Shown here: one piece after another, positions 24,063 to 31,053 of the stretch
Numbering within the stretch: position 1 is the stretch's first letter
Layout: every line of letters starts with the position of its first letter
DNA from: an uncultured Clostridia bacterium
Lineage (GTDB): Bacteria > Bacillota > Clostridia > Lachnospirales > Lachnospiraceae
Reading direction: 5' to 3'
NCBI GenBank assembly: GCA_947304065.1
Contig: CAMZAI010000003.1
Coordinates: 1-33,631 of the forward strand
Length of the DNA: 33,631 nt
The notes under the pieces: generated by a model
What the model saw: the letters and a program-made list of their open reading frames with translations, nothing else
Databases searched by the model: none
What the model was told of the DNA's origin: nothing
Program-made: the position numbers and the translations under genes

Positions 24063-24521
24063 ATGAAAAGACTTAAAGCCTCGGCGACGGTCGAAGCCGC
24101 GTTTATCATGCCGTTCGTTTTTTTCGCGACGATGGCGTTGATCGTGCTGATACTGATGCTCTATGACAGGATGAAACTGAAGGGCGATATAAGAAGCGTC
24201 CTTGAATACGGACGTATGCGGGCGGATACCGTCGGAACCGTGGATGAGGAAGACTTAAAAAGGATATTCGAAGGGAAGCTTTCGGAAGGATATCTGCTCT
24301 GTGACGTGACCGAAATATCGGTATCGGTCGAAGGAAATAAGTTAACCGCCTCTGCAGTAATCGCGATGAGAAGCCCGGCGGGCGCGGCAGGATTCAGAAT
24401 GCCCGCTTTTTCAAAGGTTGTGTCATGCACGGAAGCGGAAGACAGGGAACAAAGAATGAGGATCATAAGCGCCGGAAAAGAATTGATCGAAAAGGTGGTG
24501 GAACAGGATAATGCAGATTGA
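24063..24521 (+). CDS. second TadE/TadF-like pseudopilin
   Basis: A 152-residue minor pilin. After a basic leader the segment ASATVEAAFIMPFVFFATMALIVLILML shows the TadE/F pattern with Glu in the right place, followed by an extracellular alpha/beta domain (DRMKLKGDIRSVLEYGRMRAD, VTEISVSVEGNKLTASAVIAM). ATG 24063 has GAGGTG 8 bases upstream; a GTG at 24045 is less likely. It overlaps the FHA gene by 11 bases. With the TadE-like protein at 22758 it probably forms the minor pilin pair of the pilus. Confidence 0.82.
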   Translation: MKRLKASATVEAAFIMPFVFFATMALIVLILMLYDRMKLKGDIRSVLEYGRMRADTVGTVDEEDLKRIFEGKLSEGYLLCDVTEISVSVEGNKLTASAVIAMRSPAGAAGFRMPAFSKVVSCTEAEDREQRMRIISAGKELIEKVVEQDNAD

Positions 24522-25791
24522 ACAATGCAGGAGCCTTGGCAGGCAGAGCATGCGGATCAGCGAAACGGAATATTCGGGAGACCGCAGCGATTTCAGGGAG
24601 CAGATGCTGCTCCACAACAGGGTTGAAGGCATTCTGCCTTTTGAAATAATCAATGAAAACGGATTGCGAATCTATGAGTACTCCGTTATGGGAATGGAAA
24701 CGCTCAAGAGCCTCTGCGCCCACAGAAAGCTCCGGGCGGAGGAACTGAAGTCGGTGTTTTCGGAGCTGCTCAAAAGCGTTTACCACGGTCATGAATTTAT
24801 GCTTCTCGAGGATGATTATGTTGTAACGCCCGAGACCGTTTATACCGACGCAAAGACAAAGACCGAGGTGGCCTATTATTCGGGATACGGAAAGCCGCTG
24901 CGCGACCAGCTTCGCGCGCTCTCCGAGTATATGATGGACAATATCGATTACAAAGACGATGACGCGGTATTGATGATCTATACGTTTTACATGAAAACGA
25001 AGGAAGAGAGCTGTACGATAGAGGATCTGATGGGGATCGTAAACGGCCCTTCAAGGGAGAAAGCGCCGGCGGAGCAGCAGGAAGCAAGGACAGCAGAACC
25101 GATGCCGCCGGTTCGCCCGTTAAGACCCGAAGATCGGGCAGCAGCAATGGCGGAACACGCTGCATTCAGGGAAATAGAGCCCGCAAAGAAAAGCGTTCCG
25201 TTATCTCCGGCAGAAATTGTAAAAGCGGCGCCGAGGGGACTTATACTGACTTCCCTGATGATACCGGCGGCAGCGGTGCTGGTACTGACCGTGCTGATCA
25301 AGACGGGCGTACTGACCAATGCCGTTACGGCAAGGCCTGACGTGACGAAGACCCTGCTTCTTGCGGGAATCGGGCTGATACTCTGTGTTGCCGCGGAGCG
25401 ATTCATCTGGGGACGCTTTGCTTCGGTTGTCAGAGAGAGCTGCAGGACCGCGGCCGAAGCCGAGGACGAAGCAACGCTGATGCTCTGCGATGACGGTATG
25501 GCGAGGTATCCGTTCTCCCTTGTCTCGGACGAATACCCGGCGATAGCCGTCGCAAAGACGCCGTTTTTTGTCGGGAAAGACCCGAAAACCTCGGACTATA
25601 TCTTAAATAAGGCCGGAGTCAGCAGATATCACATGAAGATAGATAAGGAGGGTGAGCAGTATACGGTCTCCGATCTCGGCAGTACGAACGGGGTGTACGT
25701 AAACGGCAAAAGACTGGAAAGTTATAAGCCTCAGGCTGTCCGAAGAGGCGATGAGATACGCATCGCGGCCTGTACATTTTATTGTAATTAA
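24511..25791 (+). CDS. DUF6382/FHA-domain membrane protein
   Basis: A 426-residue protein closing the Tad operon. Residues 1-170 are a cytoplasmic domain of DUF6382 type (NRVEGILPFEIINENGLRIYEY, YMMDNIDYKDDDAVLMIYTFY), followed by a Pro/Glu/Ala-rich linker (175-235), two membrane helices (about 245-268 and 281-300), and a C-terminal FHA domain (FFVGKDPKTSDYIL, VSRYHMKI, DLGSTNGVYVNGKRL), which reads phosphothreonine. The Arg, Ser and Asn of the FHA binding surface are present in SRYH and STNG. This links the pilus to Ser/Thr kinase signalling; no kinase or phosphatase gene is in the window. The promoter of the next gene overlaps its end. Confidence 0.85.
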   Translation: MQIEQCRSLGRQSMRISETEYSGDRSDFREQMLLHNRVEGILPFEIINENGLRIYEYSVMGMETLKSLCAHRKLRAEELKSVFSELLKSVYHGHEFMLLEDDYVVTPETVYTDAKTKTEVAYYSGYGKPLRDQLRALSEYMMDNIDYKDDDAVLMIYTFYMKTKEESCTIEDLMGIVNGPSREKAPAEQQEARTAEPMPPVRPLRPEDRAAAMAEHAAFREIEPAKKSVPLSPAEIVKAAPRGLILTSLMIPAAAVLVLTVLIKTGVLTNAVTARPDVTKTLLLAGIGLILCVAAERFIWGRFASVVRESCRTAAEAEDEATLMLCDDGMARYPFSLVSDEYPAIAVAKTPFFVGKDPKTSDYILNKAGVSRYHMKIDKEGEQYTVSDLGSTNGVYVNGKRLESYKPQAVRRGDEIRIAACTFYCN

Positions 25792-25810
25792 TTTCGCGTT
25801 AGTGTATAAT
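25782..25810 (+). promoter_or_regulatory. promoter of the glpP operon
   Basis: TTGTAA at 25782-25787, a 17-base spacer and a perfect TATAAT at 25805-25810. It straddles the stop codon of the FHA gene, so the Tad operon and the glpP operon are separate units although no terminator is visible between them. Confidence 0.75.
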
Positions 25811-25814
25811 TAAT

Positions 25815-25834
25815 CCTTGGAATATCGTCCAAGG
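25815..25834 (+). promoter_or_regulatory. hairpin covering the glpP ribosome binding site
   Basis: CCTTGG (25815-25820) pairs with CCAAGG (25829-25834) around an 8-base loop; the right arm contains the first four bases of AAGGAGG (25831-25837), the glpP ribosome site 5 bases before the ATG. If transcription starts at or before 25815, the hairpin would hide the site. Confidence 0.5.
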
Positions 25835-25842
25835 AGGCGCGC

Positions 25843-26409
25843 ATGAACTACTCACTCAGAAACCTGGTTGAAGAATGTCCGGTCATAGCCGCGATCAAAG
25901 ATGAGACGGGTCTGGAGAATTGTCTCGATACGGATATCGGGATCGTCTTCGTCCTTTTTGGCGATATCTGCAGCATTTCGGACATTGTGAACACTCTGAA
26001 GGAGCATGGGAAGATCGCCATGGTCCATATCGATCTGATCACCGGTCTCGGTTCGAAGGAGATCGCGGTGGATTACATAAAGCGCATGACCAGTGCGGAC
26101 GGCATCATTTCGACGAAGCCGCTGCTGTTAAAGAGGGCGAAGGAGCTCGGACTGTTTACGATACAGCGCTTCTTTGTACTTGATTCGATGGCGATAGAGA
26201 ATATTTCAAAGCAGACCGACGTTCACAACACGGATCTTATCGAGATCCTGCCCGGAGTAATGCCGAAGATCATTTCCCGGATCACCGGGATGATCAATAT
26301 ACCCGTTATCGCCGGGGGACTGATCTCGGACAAGGAAGACGTCATCTCGGCACTCGACGCGGGAGCGGTCGCGGTTTCGACCACGAAGCGCGAAGTCTGG
26401 GAGCTTTGA
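25843..26409 (+). CDS. glpP: GlpP-type glycerol-3-phosphate-responsive antiterminator
   Basis: A 188-residue cytoplasmic protein of the GlpP family, which binds glycerol-3-phosphate and then RNA leaders of glycerol catabolic genes to prevent termination. Family stretches are present across the length: CPVIAAIKDETGLENCLDTDIGIVFVLFG, MVHIDLITGLGSKEIAVDYIKR, ADGIISTKP, DLIEILPGVMPKII and PVIAGGLISDKEDV with the final GAVAVSTTKREVWEL. No glpF, glpK or glpD is nearby, so its targets lie elsewhere. AAGGAGG precedes the ATG and lies partly in a hairpin. The rhomboid gene starts one base after its stop. Confidence 0.92.
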   Translation: MNYSLRNLVEECPVIAAIKDETGLENCLDTDIGIVFVLFGDICSISDIVNTLKEHGKIAMVHIDLITGLGSKEIAVDYIKRMTSADGIISTKPLLLKRAKELGLFTIQRFFVLDSMAIENISKQTDVHNTDLIEILPGVMPKIISRITGMINIPVIAGGLISDKEDVISALDAGAVAVSTTKREVWEL

Positions 26410-26410
26410 G

Positions 26411-27046
26411 ATGAGAGAGTTTTTGAATGAGATAAAGAAATATGTTACGCCGGTGAACACCGCGATCATCGTGATCACTGTAATCTGCTTCATTGCGCAG
26501 ATCATTGCGGACGAAACGGTTGGGGAGGAGGCCGGGACCTATACCTTTTCCCTTGCATGGTGGCTGGTGTTTGAGGAGCATCAGTATTACAGACTGTTTA
26601 CCTATATGTTCCTGCACGGCGGGCTCGGCCATATTTTCAACAATATGCTGGTGCTGGGCTTTGTCGGGAGTACCGCGGAGCGCATGCTCGGAGGCTTTAA
26701 GTATGCGGCGGCCTATATCGGCAGCGGCCTGGTCGCGGGACTTGCTTCGGCGGCGTACAACAGATGGTGCTTCGCCAGGGCGTCGGAGGCCGGAGGTTAC
26801 TACACATACAGCCTCGGTGCTTCGGGAGCCGTTTTCGGGATAGCCGGAGTCCTGCTCTGGATAGTGCTGGCAAACCGCGGAAGAGTGGCGGGGATCAGCC
26901 TCAGACAGATCGTATTGTTCATGTTTCTGTCGATATATGCCGGAGTCACGAGCGTCGGTATCGATAATACCGCGCATATCGCGGGGGCGGCATTCGGCGT
27001 GGTTAGTGCGATGATTTTATATGACAGGCGCGGAGGTTATGCATGA
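26411..27046 (+). CDS. rhomboid-family intramembrane serine protease
   Basis: Cleaves membrane proteins within the bilayer. The 211-residue protein has about six helices, the HxxxxHxxxN motif (His69, His74, Asn78 in FLHGGLGHIFNN), catalytic Ser138 in GASGAVFG and catalytic His189 in NTAHIAG, so the Ser-His dyad is intact. It lies between glpP and the flavodoxin/SCP2 gene with a 1-base gap and a 4-base overlap, so the three are one operon. Substrate unknown. Confidence 0.94.
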   Translation: MREFLNEIKKYVTPVNTAIIVITVICFIAQIIADETVGEEAGTYTFSLAWWLVFEEHQYYRLFTYMFLHGGLGHIFNNMLVLGFVGSTAERMLGGFKYAAAYIGSGLVAGLASAAYNRWCFARASEAGGYYTYSLGASGAVFGIAGVLLWIVLANRGRVAGISLRQIVLFMFLSIYAGVTSVGIDNTAHIAGAAFGVVSAMILYDRRGGYA

Positions 27047-28038
27047 AGATCAACATCTATTACGGCGGACGCGGACTTATCGAAGACCCGACCCTCTATG
27101 TCCTCAATAAGATTACGGAAGTCCTCAAAGAGATACGTGTCGATGTGAACCGGTTCAATCTCTACGAACAGAAGGGCGGCATTGCCATGCTCCCGAATAC
27201 ATTGAAGGATGCTGACGCCGCAGTGCTGGCGGTCAGCGTGGAGTGGTACGGGATAGGCGGTCTCATGCAGCAGTTCCTTGATGCCTGCTGGCTTTACGCA
27301 GATAAAAACAAGCTTAAGAAATTATATATGTTCCCTGTTGTGATCTCCACCTCGCTCGGAGAGCGCGAGGCAGAATATCATCTGATCCGTTCGTGGGAGC
27401 TTCTCGGAGGAGTCGCGTTCCCCGGGATCTGCGCATATGCGGAGGATCATGTCGAGTTTGAGACGAACGCGGCGTACGGCAAGATGATAGAGCAGGCCGC
27501 GGAGAATATGTACAGGACCGTGAACCATAAGGTTGTTGCGTATCCTTCGAGCACGGCGGCGGGAGGTACGGTCGCCGTCAGCGGTTCACCGATCGATCTT
27601 ACTCCCCAGGAGAGCGAGCAGCTCTCGATCTATGTTTCCGATGAGACCTTCGTAAAGAAACAGAAGGAAGATGTCGCGAAGCTTACGAAGCTCTATCTGG
27701 ACAAGCTCGATCAGACCGGCGAAGAGGACAAGCAGGAATTTATAGCGGAATTCAAGAAGGCTTTCGTATCGCCCGAGCCTGATTTCTCAGCGGTATACCA
27801 GATCATGATGACGGATACCGAGAGGGATCTCGTGCTCGAAGTGGAGAACGGAAAACTCAAGGTTTATTACGGAACCGCACAGTCGCCGAACGTTCTCGCG
27901 AAGACCACCCGAGATATAGTGAACAAGCTTGTCAGCGGACGCGTGACATTCCAGGGTGCGTTCATGTCGAGCCAGCTGACCTGCAAGGGCGATTTTAAGC
28001 TGCTCAGGAGTTTTGACCAGTTCTTCAGATTTGAATGA
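27043..28038 (+). CDS. flavodoxin-like domain fused to an SCP2 sterol-binding-type domain
   Basis: A 331-residue cytoplasmic protein. Residues 1-165 have a flavodoxin/NADPH-dependent FMN reductase fold (MKINIYYGGRGLIEDPTLYVL, ADAAVLAVSVEWYGIGGLMQQFLDACW, SLGEREAEYHLIRSWELLGG). Residues about 245-331 match the SCP2 lipid-carrier pattern (DLVLEVENGKLKVYYG, VTFQGAFMSSQLTCKGDFKLLRSF). A redox flavin domain with a lipid-binding pocket suggests work on a hydrophobic substrate; I do not know the reaction. The start overlaps the rhomboid stop (ATGA). A strong terminator follows. Confidence 0.82.
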   Translation: MKINIYYGGRGLIEDPTLYVLNKITEVLKEIRVDVNRFNLYEQKGGIAMLPNTLKDADAAVLAVSVEWYGIGGLMQQFLDACWLYADKNKLKKLYMFPVVISTSLGEREAEYHLIRSWELLGGVAFPGICAYAEDHVEFETNAAYGKMIEQAAENMYRTVNHKVVAYPSSTAAGGTVAVSGSPIDLTPQESEQLSIYVSDETFVKKQKEDVAKLTKLYLDKLDQTGEEDKQEFIAEFKKAFVSPEPDFSAVYQIMMTDTERDLVLEVENGKLKVYYGTAQSPNVLAKTTRDIVNKLVSGRVTFQGAFMSSQLTCKGDFKLLRSFDQFFRFE

Positions 28039-28051
28039 TCTCAGATTTAAT

Positions 28052-28088
28052 GAAATGCCGGGGCATCAGCTCCGGCATTTCTTATTCT
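28052..28088 (+). terminator. terminator between convergent genes
   Basis: A 13-bp stem with one G-U (28052-28064 with 28069-28081), an ATCA loop and a T-rich tail. The tail overlaps the stop codon of the minus-strand gene (28082-28084), so the two convergent genes share it. The reverse orientation has a weaker T-run. Confidence 0.88.
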
Positions 28089-28342
28089 TCCAAAACCCTT
28101 ATTTCCATGTAATCGAAATCAACCTCCTCGTGGAAGCTGTCGCGCGGGAAGCGTGCTTTTGCGCGGTATTTGAACTCGTTTATCGTCGTATCGAGCCAGA
28201 CGGGAACGGCCAGATCCCAGTCATGGCAGGCCTTCTCGAGCGAAGCGAAGACCTTTGCGGTACGGGAGACGTTCTCGTTATTTTCGATTGTAGTTTCTTT
28301 TATCGTGCGGCTGTCTTTGGACAGTCTGAACCATATTTTCAA
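28082..28342 (-). CDS. conserved small protein (86 aa), Lachnospiraceae type
   Basis: The only clear minus-strand gene. The start is TTG at 28342: AGGAGG lies 6 bases upstream, and the product then begins MKIWFRL, which I recall as the start of a conserved clostridial small protein. An in-frame ATG at 28366 would add an unconserved 8-residue lead that runs through the ribosome site. The protein is soluble and mixed alpha/beta, with conserved-looking VPVWLDTTINEFKYRAKARF and EEVDFDYMEIRV. Function unknown. It is transcribed divergently from dnaX and convergently to the flavodoxin/SCP2 gene. Confidence 0.8.
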   Translation of the reverse strand: MKIWFRLSKDSRTIKETTIENNENVSRTAKVFASLEKACHDWDLAVPVWLDTTINEFKYRAKARFPRDSFHEEVDFDYMEIRVLEE

Positions 28343-28420
28343 GGTATTCCTCCTGTTTGGGATCATTTGTTCACATAGATTCTATCATAAGCTTTCGGGA
28401 TAGAAAAGCGGAAACCACGA

Positions 28421-28449
28421 TTGCATTCCTGCCCGCGATATTTTATAAT
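28421..28449 (+). promoter_or_regulatory. dnaX promoter
   Basis: TTGCAT at 28421-28426, a 17-base spacer and a perfect TATAAT at 28444-28449, 32 bases before the dnaX ATG. The -35 is weak (3 of 6). Confidence 0.65.
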
Positions 28450-28481
28450 ATTTGTATTATTCGGCATACGGAGGCGGGCGG

Positions 28482-30044
28482 ATGTCTTATCTGGCTTTAT
28501 ACAGGAAATACAGGCCTTCGTCCTTTGACAGGGTCAAGGGACAGGACCATATCGTTACGACGCTCAAAAACCAGATGAACGCCGGACGTATCGGTCATGC
28601 CTATCTTTTCTGCGGAACCAGAGGAACGGGAAAGACATCGGTCGCGAAGCTTTTTGCGAAGGCCGTGAACTGCGAGCATCCCATAGACGGAAGTCCGTGC
28701 GGTGAGTGTGCGGTCTGCAGGGCGATTGACGCGAGGACTTCGATGAACGTGATCGAGATCGACGCGGCTTCGAACAACGGCGTTGACAATATCCGCGATA
28801 TCATTGATGAGGTGAGATATTCCCCGACCGAAGGAAAATATAAGGTCTATATCATTGACGAGGTGCACATGCTGTCATCGGGCGCTTTCAACGCGCTCCT
28901 GAAGACGCTTGAGGAACCTCCGTCATATGTCATCTTTATACTTGCGACCACCGAAGTCCATAAGATCCCCGTTACGATCCTTTCGCGCTGCCAGCGCTAT
29001 GACTTTAAGAGGATCACGGTAGATACGATCACCGAGTGTCTGGCCGATCTTATGCGGCAGGAAGGGATCGAGACCGAGGAAAAGGCGCTCCGCTACATCG
29101 CGAAGACAGCCGACGGCTCGATGCGTGACGCGCAGAGTCTGCTGGACCAGTGCATCGCGTTCTATCTCGGACAGAAGCTTACCTACGAGAAGGTTCTCGA
29201 GGTACTCGGCGCCGTAGATATCGACGTATTCTCGGTATTGCTCAGATACATCCTGAAGGGCAGCGTTGATACATGTCTTTCTCTGCTGGACGACATTGTG
29301 ATGCAGGGCAGGGAGCTTACCCAGTTCGTGAATGATTTCGCATGGTATCTGAGAAATCTTCTTATCGCAAAAACAGCCGACGATCCGGCGGAGGTGCTGG
29401 AATTCTCGGCGGACAATATGCAGCTTCTTCTGAGCGAGGCGGAGGCCATGGAAGAGGGCACGATCATCAGATATATCCGCATTCTCTCGGAACTCTCGAA
29501 CAGGATCAGATATGCATCCCAGAAGAGACTGATGGTCGAGGTGGAACTGATCAAGATGTGCAGACCCGAGACCGAGGACAGGGACGATACCTTATCCGAC
29601 AGGATCAGGGTCCTTGAGCAGAAGCTCGAGCACGGAGTGTTCAGGACTGCCGAAGAGCAGGACGCGGACCGTGATGCCGGGGAAGAGGAGCAGGAGCCGC
29701 AGGTTCTTGCGAAGCCACTCACCGAAGACATCCGGAAGATCGCGGAGAACTGGAACGCGGTCATTAACAGGCAGTCGCCGCTTATCCGCAATTCGCTGAT
29801 CACCGCGAAGCCGACGGTAGGAGAGGGAGACAAGCTGAAGATCGTATTTACGAACGATTACGATATGGGCGCGGTGGCCAGGGAAGAACGTCTGACGGAT
29901 CTGAAAAAGAGCCTTGCGGCCCTGACCGGAAAGGACGTCGAGGTCGAGCTTGAACTCACCGACAAAAATAAAGCAGGCAAGATGATCGACATCACGCAGT
30001 TCATTAAGAATATGCCTATAGAATATACGGATTCCGAAGAATAA
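28482..30044 (+). CDS. dnaX: DNA polymerase III subunit gamma/tau
   Basis: Clamp-loader ATPase of the replisome. ATG 28482 has GGAGG 7 bases upstream; the frame is open to a TTG at 28452 that lacks this. Of 520 residues, the AAA+ module covers 1-210: Walker A GTRGTGKTS (45-53), zinc Cys64, 73, 76 and 79, Walker B IIDEVHML, sensor SRCQRYDF. Domain III covers 215-360, and a C-terminal tau-like part (about 375-520) includes an acidic linker (EEQDADRDAGEEEQEPQ) and the conserved end domain. No slippery A-run was noticed that would give a short gamma form. It leads the dnaX-ybaB-recR operon. Confidence 0.97.
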   Translation: MSYLALYRKYRPSSFDRVKGQDHIVTTLKNQMNAGRIGHAYLFCGTRGTGKTSVAKLFAKAVNCEHPIDGSPCGECAVCRAIDARTSMNVIEIDAASNNGVDNIRDIIDEVRYSPTEGKYKVYIIDEVHMLSSGAFNALLKTLEEPPSYVIFILATTEVHKIPVTILSRCQRYDFKRITVDTITECLADLMRQEGIETEEKALRYIAKTADGSMRDAQSLLDQCIAFYLGQKLTYEKVLEVLGAVDIDVFSVLLRYILKGSVDTCLSLLDDIVMQGRELTQFVNDFAWYLRNLLIAKTADDPAEVLEFSADNMQLLLSEAEAMEEGTIIRYIRILSELSNRIRYASQKRLMVEVELIKMCRPETEDRDDTLSDRIRVLEQKLEHGVFRTAEEQDADRDAGEEEQEPQVLAKPLTEDIRKIAENWNAVINRQSPLIRNSLITAKPTVGEGDKLKIVFTNDYDMGAVAREERLTDLKKSLAALTGKDVEVELELTDKNKAGKMIDITQFIKNMPIEYTDSEE

Positions 30045-30064
30045 TATTGCAGGAGGTTTTTAAA

Positions 30065-30430
30065 ATGGGTAAAAAAGGCGGATTCCCCGGAGGCGGAATG
30101 CCCGGAAGCATGACGAACCTGATGAAGCAGGCTCAGCGCATGCAGAGACAGATGGAAGAAAAGCAGAAGGAACTGGAGACCAAGGAATGGGAGGCCGCTG
30201 CCGGCGGCGGAGCCGTTACCGTTAAAGTTTCGGGAAAGAAGGAGATCACATCGATCAAGCTTGCACCCGAGGTTGTAGATCCCGATGACATCGAGATGCT
30301 GCAGGACCTTATCATTGCGGCGGCAAACGAAGCATTCCGCAAGATGGAGGAGGAGCAGAACGAGGCGTACGGTTCTCTTGCGGGAGGACTCGGCGGACTC
30401 GGAGGACTGGGCGGAGGATTCCCCTTCTGA
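30065..30430 (+). CDS. YbaB/EbfC-family nucleoid-associated protein
   Basis: A small DNA-binding dimer, 121 residues, classically encoded between dnaX and recR. The ATG at 30065 follows AGGAGG by 8 bases; a TTG at 30047 is rejected because it precedes that site. The core is MTNLMKQAQRMQRQMEEKQKEL, VTVKVSGKKEITSIKLAPEVVDPDD and MLQDLIIAAANEAFRKMEE. Both ends carry Gly-rich, flexible tails (GGFPGGGMPG; GGLGGLGGLGGGFPF). Confidence 0.96.
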   Translation: MGKKGGFPGGGMPGSMTNLMKQAQRMQRQMEEKQKELETKEWEAAAGGGAVTVKVSGKKEITSIKLAPEVVDPDDIEMLQDLIIAAANEAFRKMEEEQNEAYGSLAGGLGGLGGLGGGFPF

Positions 30431-30436
30431 TAGAAC

Positions 30437-31033
30437 ATGGAGTATTACAGCGATAAGATAAACAAACTGATTGAAGAACTCGGAAGGCTTCCCGGGGTCG
30501 GCCGCAAATCAGCGCAGCGTTTGGCGTTTCACATCCTGAACATGCCGAAGGAACAGGTACAGTCGCTGACCGGCGCGATCACGGAGGCAAAGGAGAATAT
30601 CCGCTACTGCAAGGAGTGCTTTACGCTGACGGACAGCGATATCTGCCCGATCTGCGCGAGCCCCGGCAGGAACAAGCGGGTGATAATGGTCGTGGAGAAC
30701 TCCCGCGATCTTGCGGCGTATGAGAAGACCGGCAAATATGACGGAGTGTATCATGTGCTGCACGGTGCGATCTCCCCGATGCTTGGCATCGGGCCTGCCG
30801 ATATCAGGCTGAAGGAGCTCATGGTCAGGCTGCAGAAGGATGTGGACGAGGTTATCATTTCCACCAACTCCAGTCTTGAAGGCGAGGCGACGGCCATGTA
30901 TATATCGAAGCTCATTAAGCCTACGGGGATAAAGATCAGCAGGATAGCGACCGGCATACCGGTCGGCGGGGATCTGGAGAACATTGACGAAGTAACATTG
31001 CTGCGGGCTCTTGACGGCAGAGTGGAACTGTAG
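30437..31033 (+). CDS. recR: recombination protein RecR
   Basis: Recombination mediator that acts with RecF/RecO at single-strand gaps. At 198 residues it has the normal length: helix-hairpin-helix GRLPGVGRKSAQRLAFHIL, zinc cluster Cys58, 61, 70 and 73 (CKECFTLTDSDICPIC), Toprim domain VVENSRDLAAYEKT and DVDEVIISTNSSLEGEATAMYI, and C-terminal GIPVGGDLENIDEVTLLRAL. It starts 6 bases after the ybaB stop. Confidence 0.98.
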   Translation: MEYYSDKINKLIEELGRLPGVGRKSAQRLAFHILNMPKEQVQSLTGAITEAKENIRYCKECFTLTDSDICPICASPGRNKRVIMVVENSRDLAAYEKTGKYDGVYHVLHGAISPMLGIGPADIRLKELMVRLQKDVDEVIISTNSSLEGEATAMYISKLIKPTGIKISRIATGIPVGGDLENIDEVTLLRALDGRVEL

Positions 31034-31053
31034 AAAAGGAGAGACAGGTATTT

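Noticed and set aside
28013-28378. 121-codon plus-strand frame
   Set aside because: It overlaps the terminator and reads antisense through the small minus-strand gene, which has the better ribosome site and family resemblance.
28343-28481. Signal recognition particle RNA upstream of dnaX, as in Bacillus
   Set aside because: The 139-base gap lacks the conserved GGAAGCAGC-type motif and long hairpin.
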